A DNA stretch of 10,909 nucleotides, taken from positions 3,866 through 14,774 of the forward strand of contig PMCR01000432.1 in the NCBI GenBank assembly GCA_003155465.1, given 5' to 3'. A program made the translations under genes and the position numbers. This stretch comes from Myxococcales bacterium (GTDB lineage Bacteria; Myxococcota; Polyangia; Fen-1088). Each line of letters begins with the position of its first letter. Positions within the stretch are counted from its first letter, which is position 1. Below the pieces are notes generated by a model that was not told where the DNA came from, searched no databases, and saw only the letters and a list, made by a program, of their open reading frames with translations. Shown here one piece after another: positions 7,087-10,909 of this stretch.

Positions 7087-7581
7087 TCAGAATATCCGGC
7101 CGCTGGAAGCGGAGCGGACGATGGACACGAAGCGGCCCTCGCGCACCGTGCCCGCGGCGGCCAGGGCCGAATGCACCCCGGGCAGAAGCAGACCGATGCG
7201 GCCCGAGGTTTGGGTCAGGGGCAACAGCTTCTTCTGTGGATCGATGCCGCTCGGCGTGCGCTGCAGAACCAGAACGTCGAGAGCCGGCGAGCTGGTCTCG
7301 GGCGGCAGGGCCCAGGCCACCGTCACCTGGTCGTCGCCCACCAGCAGGGAAACCCCGGGAATGGGTGGGAGGGCCAGATCCGCGGGAGGGACTTCGGCGA
7401 TACGAAGGGGCTGCCAACTCGCCTCCAAGGTGGTGAGCCGGGCCCGGGCGCGTGCCCGGGTGTCGGGGTCGGCCGCGCTTTCGGCAAGCTCGCGGAAGAT
7501 TGCGATGGACTCGCTCAGTCGGCCCTGGCGCGCGCACAACTCGGCCATGGTCTCAGTTTCGTACAGGTGTTCCATGCTCAT
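7087..7581 (-). CDS. Small TPR-containing protein, C-terminus replaced at island border
   Basis: A 164-residue protein without a signal peptide. Residues ~6-53 look like a TPR pair (TMAELCARQGRLSESIAIFR, then RARARARLTTLE). Residues ~75-157 are a beta-rich domain (QVTVAWALPPE, DVLVLQR, GVHSALAAAGTVREGRFVSI) that recalls DUF4912- or FN3-like folds, but I cannot assign it firmly. The ATG at 7581 overlaps the ribF stop (ATGA, 7578-7581), with GGGAG about 11 nt upstream, so it is translationally coupled to ribF. A second ATG lies two codons in (7575). The last eight codons (SASSGRIF) and the stop fall inside the T6SS module's leader: the homologous leader of copy A lacks this stop (CGA instead of TGA). 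The native C-terminus was therefore probably longer or different before the island arrived. Confidence 0.65.
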   Translation of the reverse strand: MSMEHLYETETMAELCARQGRLSESIAIFRELAESAADPDTRARARARLTTLEASWQPLRIAEVPPADLALPPIPGVSLLVGDDQVTVAWALPPETSSPALDVLVLQRTPSGIDPQKKLLPLTQTSGRIGLLLPGVHSALAAAGTVREGRFVSIVRSASSGRIF

Positions 7582-8549
7582 GGAAGGAGCTCCCTGGTTC
7601 GGAGGATGTCACGCCTGATCTCGGCCACCAACTCATCTGCTGAAGCGAACGCCCGCTGGTCCCGCAAGCGACCGGCAAACTCCAGGCGCAGGCGCGCGCC
7701 GTAGAGATCGCCGTCGAAGTCCAGTAGGTGGGCTTCGACAGTTACGGCCGGCGAGGTGCCGCGGCGATCGGCGGCGAAGGTGGGATTGCTGCCGATGCTG
7801 ACAGCGGCGCGCAGGCGCAGAAGCGAGCCGTCCAGTCGACACGCCCAGGCGGCGTAGACACCTGGCTTGGGCAGAAGGTCGGCCTCTGGGTCCAGGTTGG
7901 CGGTGGGGATGCCCAGGGTGCGGCCGCGCTCGACGCCGTGGACCACGCGGCCGCCAAGCTCGAAGGGGCGACCGAGAAGCATGGCCGCTCCTTCCACACG
8001 GCCCTCAAGCACGAATTCGCGGATCTTGGTCGACGAGCAGACCAGCCCCGCGACCATGACCGGCGGCACGATGCTGACCCCCATGTGCAGGCGCGCGCCT
8101 TCGCTGGCGAGCATGGTCGGGTTGCCTTGCCGGCCGGCCCCGAAAGTGAAGTCCCAGCCCACCACCACGTGACGGGCGCCAAGATTCCCGCGCAGCACCT
8201 CGGCGATGAAGCGATCGGCGGGCAGTGCCGCAAAGTCGGTCGTGAAGGGCTCGACCACGACCGCATCAGCGCCAGCCTCGGCAAGCAGTTCCAGCCGACG
8301 CTCCAGCGTAAGCAACATGGGCGGCGCCAGTGCGGGGGCAAAGAACCGCGCCGGATGGGGGTCGAAAGTCAGGACCACGGCCTCACCGCCTTGCGCGTGG
8401 GCGAGGCGTTGGGCGGTGGCCACCAAGGCCTGGTGGCCGAGGTGCACGCCGTCGAAGTTTCCCACGGCGATCGCGGGCGCACGCAGAGGACGCCCTAGCT
8501 CGGGCGTAACGCGCTGGCGGCCTCGAATGACGTGCACGCTCTCGGGCAT
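7578..8549 (-). CDS. ribF: Bifunctional riboflavin kinase / FAD synthetase RibF
   Basis: RibF phosphorylates riboflavin to FMN and adenylates FMN to FAD in the cytosol. The length (323 residues) is normal for the family. The N-terminal adenylyltransferase half has GNFDGVHLGH (30-39), the nucleotidyltransferase HxGH-type motif, TFDPHP (61-66), and SSTKIRE (172-178). The C-terminal kinase half has GRTLGIPTANL (209-219), SIGSNPTF (251-258) and VEAHLLDFDGDLYG (271-284), which holds the conserved Glu. All expected motifs are intact. No strong Shine-Dalgarno precedes the ATG at 8549. It heads the minus-strand run and overlaps the TPR gene by 4 bases. It is a housekeeping gene that may share its transcript with the T6SS island. 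Confidence 0.96.
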   Translation of the reverse strand: MPESVHVIRGRQRVTPELGRPLRAPAIAVGNFDGVHLGHQALVATAQRLAHAQGGEAVVLTFDPHPARFFAPALAPPMLLTLERRLELLAEAGADAVVVEPFTTDFAALPADRFIAEVLRGNLGARHVVVGWDFTFGAGRQGNPTMLASEGARLHMGVSIVPPVMVAGLVCSSTKIREFVLEGRVEGAAMLLGRPFELGGRVVHGVERGRTLGIPTANLDPEADLLPKPGVYAAWACRLDGSLLRLRAAVSIGSNPTFAADRRGTSPAVTVEAHLLDFDGDLYGARLRLEFAGRLRDQRAFASADELVAEIRRDILRTRELLP

Positions 8550-8632
8550 AGACGGCCAAACCGCTTACGTCAAGCCATGACCCACCTGAAACGATTCTCG
8601 ACAGCGCGCCCACTTTCGCGTTGGATCTACCC
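8550..8632. promoter_or_regulatory. Divergent intergenic region, ribF / membrane protein
   Basis: These 83 bases separate two divergent starts and so should hold both promoters. On the minus strand a TTGACG box sits upstream of ribF, but the hexamer 17 bases later (TATGCC) overlaps the ribF ATG and is a poor -10. I cannot place a convincing promoter for either gene. Confidence 0.35.
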
Positions 8633-9904
8633 ATGCCTAGACGAACCTGGCCGGACCTCGATCCAACCCTCCTGGTTGGGTCGCTGGTGGTCTACGTCGC
8701 GGGCACGCCGTTGGGGTTGGATCGGGTGGCGGCAGCGCCCACAGTTGCTGCCGGGCTCGCTGCCTCGTCACAGGAACCGTGTGCGCCGCTGGCTCTCTTG
8801 GCCCTGCGCCTCGTCGGCTACTTGCCCCTGGGCGATGCTGCGGCCCGTGCCAATCTGGCGGCAGCGTTGTTGGCCGCGCTCGCGACTACGCTGTTGGGCC
8901 GGGCGTGTGTGGATCTCCTGGTCGCCTTGCGCCCGCCCCCCCACGCTCGTCAGGGCGCGCGTGATTTTCTCTATGAGCCGTGGCTGGCCGCGGGGGCCGC
9001 GCTGGCCGGCGGCTTGTCGCTGGCCGCGTTTCACACGGCGACTTCGGCGGGCGCGGCTTCGGCTACGCTCGCGCTCTTGGCGGGGGCTTGGTTGGCCGCG
9101 CTGCCTATCTTGCGGGGGAAGGGAGGAGCAGGGCGCGGATTCGCACTGGCGGGCCTGGCGGGCCTGGCGGCAGGGGTGGATCCGGTGGCCGCTCCGCTGC
9201 TATGGCCGCTGACCTTTGGGCTGTGGCTGTGGGAGTTGCGCCGAGGGAGCCGCTGGCCGCTCTGGGCTCCCTTGCTCTTCGTCGCGGCACTCGGCAGCTC
9301 GCTGCTGGCCCGTGTGGCAGCCTCGGATGACCCTGTGAATCTCGGGCACCTCGTCGCCAGCCTCTGGCCGACTGGGACGCACGATCACGTCGCGGCGCTC
9401 GGGACTGCGGCCGAACTGTGCGACGAGTTTGGTGTGGTGGGCCTGCTGCTGGCCGGGGTGGGGACGTTGGCCCTGCTCAGACGGGCTCCGTTCGTTGCGT
9501 TCTGGTTCGGGTTCACCTTGGTCACGGCGCTCCTGCTCGGGCATTCGTTTGCGCAAAGTGGGCTTGCCTTCGAGCCCGCCCGCGCGGGCCTGCCTGCGGT
9601 CCTGATGGCCGCCGCGGTCCCCATGAGCGCAGGCGCGGCCGCGGTGGCATCCCGCCTGGGTCGCGCGCGCATCGCCACGGCGATCGTGCTGGCCGCGCTG
9701 GCGGTTGTCTCGCCTGTGTTCGATGGCGGCGCCAGTCGGTGGCGGCGCGACGTTCACGGGCCCGAGCGCCTGCTTGAGCACGCGCTTCTTCGCTCGCCGT
9801 TGCGGGCGTCGGTGGACCCAGGCACAGCCGAGATGGATGGGCTGTTCCGCTACGGCGCGGCTTTGGGCCTGCGGCCCGACATCGAGATTGCGCGTCGCAG
9901 GTAG
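8633..9904 (+). CDS. Polytopic membrane protein, DUF2723/GT-C glycosyltransferase-like, possibly degenerate
   Basis: A 423-residue, very Ala/Leu-rich protein with many predicted TM helices (for example LALLALRLVGYLPLGD, NLAAALLAALATTLLG, PLLFVAALGSSLLARV, VGLLLAGVGTLALL and IATAIVLAALAVVSPVF). The N-terminal layout, a TM then an outer loop then LxLRLVGYLPLGDAAARANLAAALLAAL, matches DUF2723, a GT-C family related to lipid-linked-sugar protein O-mannosyltransferases. The family's usual acidic residues in the first outer loop and its HPPG motif are missing: the place reads TPLGLDRVAAAP and then EPCAPLALLAL. It is also short for the family, which often exceeds 600 residues. I chose the ATG at 8633, which has GGA about 7 nt upstream; an in-frame TTG at 8621 lacks any Shine-Dalgarno. 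The gene is divergent from ribF and convergent with the next gene, 4 bases away. Confidence 0.7.
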   Translation: MPRRTWPDLDPTLLVGSLVVYVAGTPLGLDRVAAAPTVAAGLAASSQEPCAPLALLALRLVGYLPLGDAAARANLAAALLAALATTLLGRACVDLLVALRPPPHARQGARDFLYEPWLAAGAALAGGLSLAAFHTATSAGAASATLALLAGAWLAALPILRGKGGAGRGFALAGLAGLAAGVDPVAAPLLWPLTFGLWLWELRRGSRWPLWAPLLFVAALGSSLLARVAASDDPVNLGHLVASLWPTGTHDHVAALGTAAELCDEFGVVGLLLAGVGTLALLRRAPFVAFWFGFTLVTALLLGHSFAQSGLAFEPARAGLPAVLMAAAVPMSAGAAAVASRLGRARIATAIVLAALAVVSPVFDGGASRWRRDVHGPERLLEHALLRSPLRASVDPGTAEMDGLFRYGAALGLRPDIEIARRR

Positions 9905-9908
9905 GTCC

Positions 9909-10667
9909 CTACGCGAAGTGCGGAGCGCACTCCGACATTACTCGACCTGGAGCGCGTTGAAGGCGGCCAGGAGCTGGCGACAAGCAGCTAGCGTCGCGGC
10001 GGCGTTTTGCCTCTTGCCAGTTTGGCCATGCGCGAGAGTGACGACGTTCTGCGCGGCCTTCATGAATAAGAGCCAGACACCGAGCATAGCGATCGAGCTT
10101 GGCGAAGGCACGACTGATCTCCTCACACGAAGCCGGATCGGTGGGATAGCTTATCGTCAATTCAGCGCGCGATGGCTCGGGATCCGTGGATGAAGGAAGT
10201 GGGAGAGTGCGGCCGAGATGAACCGAAAGTTCGAGGCCAGACTTGGCCAGGAAGGAGAACCTACGCGTGATTCGTCCCGGCGCCGCGACGTGGAGCACGT
10301 GGGACGCGCCTTCGTCGAGAAGCAACTCGTCTCTCATCACGGGAAGGTGGTCGACCTGCACGCCGGCTTCGCTGGGCTCGACCACAAGAGCAACCTTGCA
10401 CTGCGCCCGATGCCCGGCCGCCGCGTCTTCTCCCTGGGTCTTGCGAAAGTGGCTGTAGGTGAAGCGAGCAACAATGAGCAGCGCGAGCAAGCCCAGTGCT
10501 TTCACGAGGCGCGAGCGGTTGCGCGGTGACAGGATGCGATCACGCGCCATCACTTCGCTGGCGGCCCCGGGTCTTGGCCGCGAACGCGCGACCCGATCGA
10601 TGGTTGGCTCGGCGGCAGGCGTGTGGGTCACGAGAGTGCGACCGCGATCGTCGGCCAGGACTGGCAC
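9909..10667 (-). CDS. TM-anchored PEGA-like domain protein, 3' end possibly frameshifted
   Basis: The open frame of 252 residues has a basic N-terminal tail, one TM helix (LVKALGLLALLIVARFTYSH, ~54-73) and a PEGA-like beta domain (KVALVVEPSEAGVQVDHLPV through HVLHVAAPG, ~90-145). PEGA domains sit on surface or envelope proteins and on Ser/Thr kinases in Myxococcota. The start is uncertain: GTG at 10667 is the first canonical one, ATG at 10550 gives a 213-residue form starting MARDRILSPRNRS, and the frame stays open with no start up to 10865. The C-terminal ~45 residues are Arg-rich with low GC at third codon positions (EGRAERRHSRAWPNWQEAKR). The neighbouring frame, ending at TAA 9938, reads KAAQNVVTLAHG and LAACRQLLAAFNALQVE with GC-rich third positions and looks more native. 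A frameshift near 10060-10110 is therefore suspected. Confidence 0.55.
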   Translation of the reverse strand: MPVLADDRGRTLVTHTPAAEPTIDRVARSRPRPGAASEVMARDRILSPRNRSRLVKALGLLALLIVARFTYSHFRKTQGEDAAAGHRAQCKVALVVEPSEAGVQVDHLPVMRDELLLDEGASHVLHVAAPGRITRRFSFLAKSGLELSVHLGRTLPLPSSTDPEPSRAELTISYPTDPASCEEISRAFAKLDRYARCLALIHEGRAERRHSRAWPNWQEAKRRRDASCLSPAPGRLQRAPGRVMSECAPHFA

Positions 10668-10909
10668 GACGGCATGGTCGGGCAGGGGTGCGAACCGATC
10701 CGCTCCGCCGTCGCCCGCGGCGCGTGGATTGCGAACGATGTCCGCGTAGCCCCGGGTCCCGCTTGCGGCGAGAGCAAAGGCGGCACGCCACCCGCTTCCC
10801 CGGGGAATGAGATCGGCCGCAATGCGGACACGCCACCGAGCGAGAATATCACCAAACCTTACGGGCTACCTGGCTCCCTGGAGCACCGAACGGTTTGACG
10901 GACCGAGTG
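10668..10909. other. Right edge, no gene assigned
   Basis: The frame of the PEGA-like gene remains open on the minus strand from 10667 up to a TAG at 10866-10868, with high third-position GC, but offers no ATG, GTG or TTG. It may be an N-terminal extension from an unusual start, or a remnant joined by a frameshift. I see no RNA gene, repeat or terminator here. Confidence 0.4.

Larger units (their letters stand above)
5201..7111 (-). repeat. Effector-immunity module, copy B (tandem repeat unit)
   Basis: This is the second copy of the leader-LDT-Imm-vgrG-start unit. Its 114-bp leader (6998-7111) differs from that of copy A (5037-5150) at only three bases by my count. The last eight codons and stop of the TPR gene lie inside this leader. 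Copies A and B are separated by about 50 bases (5151-5203) that belong to the vgrG remnant. Confidence 0.85.

Noticed and set aside
6998..7537. Long N-terminal extension of LDT-B (frame open to 7537)
   Set aside because: It covers the TPR gene in another frame, is Pro/Arg/Gly-rich noise, and is not shared with copy A beyond the leader. The ATG at 6997 has a good Shine-Dalgarno.
9917..9931. Hairpin AGTGC-GGAGC-GCACT as a bidirectional terminator
   Set aside because: The stem is only 5 bp and no T-run follows on either strand.

Overview
The window comes from a high-GC Gram-negative bacterium. The mix of genes suggests a Myxococcota (deltaproteobacterial) chromosome: GdhA, RibF beside a small TPR protein, an alanine-rich GT-C-like membrane protein, a membrane-anchored PEGA-like protein, and a type VI secretion (T6SS) VgrG island. 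The taxonomic call is an inference from gene style, not from a marker gene.

Layout. Positions 1-1067 (+) hold the 3' three-quarters of gdhA, closed by a clear intrinsic terminator at 1092-1133. Convergent to it, 7087-1157 on the minus strand is an accessory T6SS island. In transcription order it contains LDT-B (6997-6266), Imm-B (6269-5220), a decayed vgrG 5' stub (5223-5151), LDT-A (5036-4317), Imm-A (4320-3277) and an intact vgrG (3280-1157). Upstream of the island on the same strand are ribF (8549-7578) and a small TPR protein gene (7581-7087). To the right are a membrane protein (8633-9904, +) and a convergent TM-plus-PEGA-like gene (10667-9909, -) whose 3' end looks frameshifted.

How the island may work (inference). 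Each LDT protein has an L,D-transpeptidase (YkuD-type) catalytic signature, His...Ser-His-Gly-Cys, but no signal peptide. That fits a cytosolic effector loaded on the T6SS spike and delivered into a competitor's periplasm to attack peptidoglycan. Each is followed, with a 4-base stop/start overlap, by a cysteine-rich, beta-rich protein with a Sec signal peptide, as expected of a periplasmic immunity protein. VgrG is the delivery spike and has no toxin domain of its own. The LDT-Imm module is present twice as a diverged tandem repeat of about 1.9 kb. The 114-bp leader of each copy is almost identical, while the middle of LDT and the N-terminal half of Imm have diverged, which resembles effector-immunity diversification. 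The closest described idea known to me is Tlde1/Tldi1 of Salmonella; the proteins here look like a different, probably undescribed, branch with a propeller-like putative immunity partner and a calcium-loop-like insertion beside the catalytic His.
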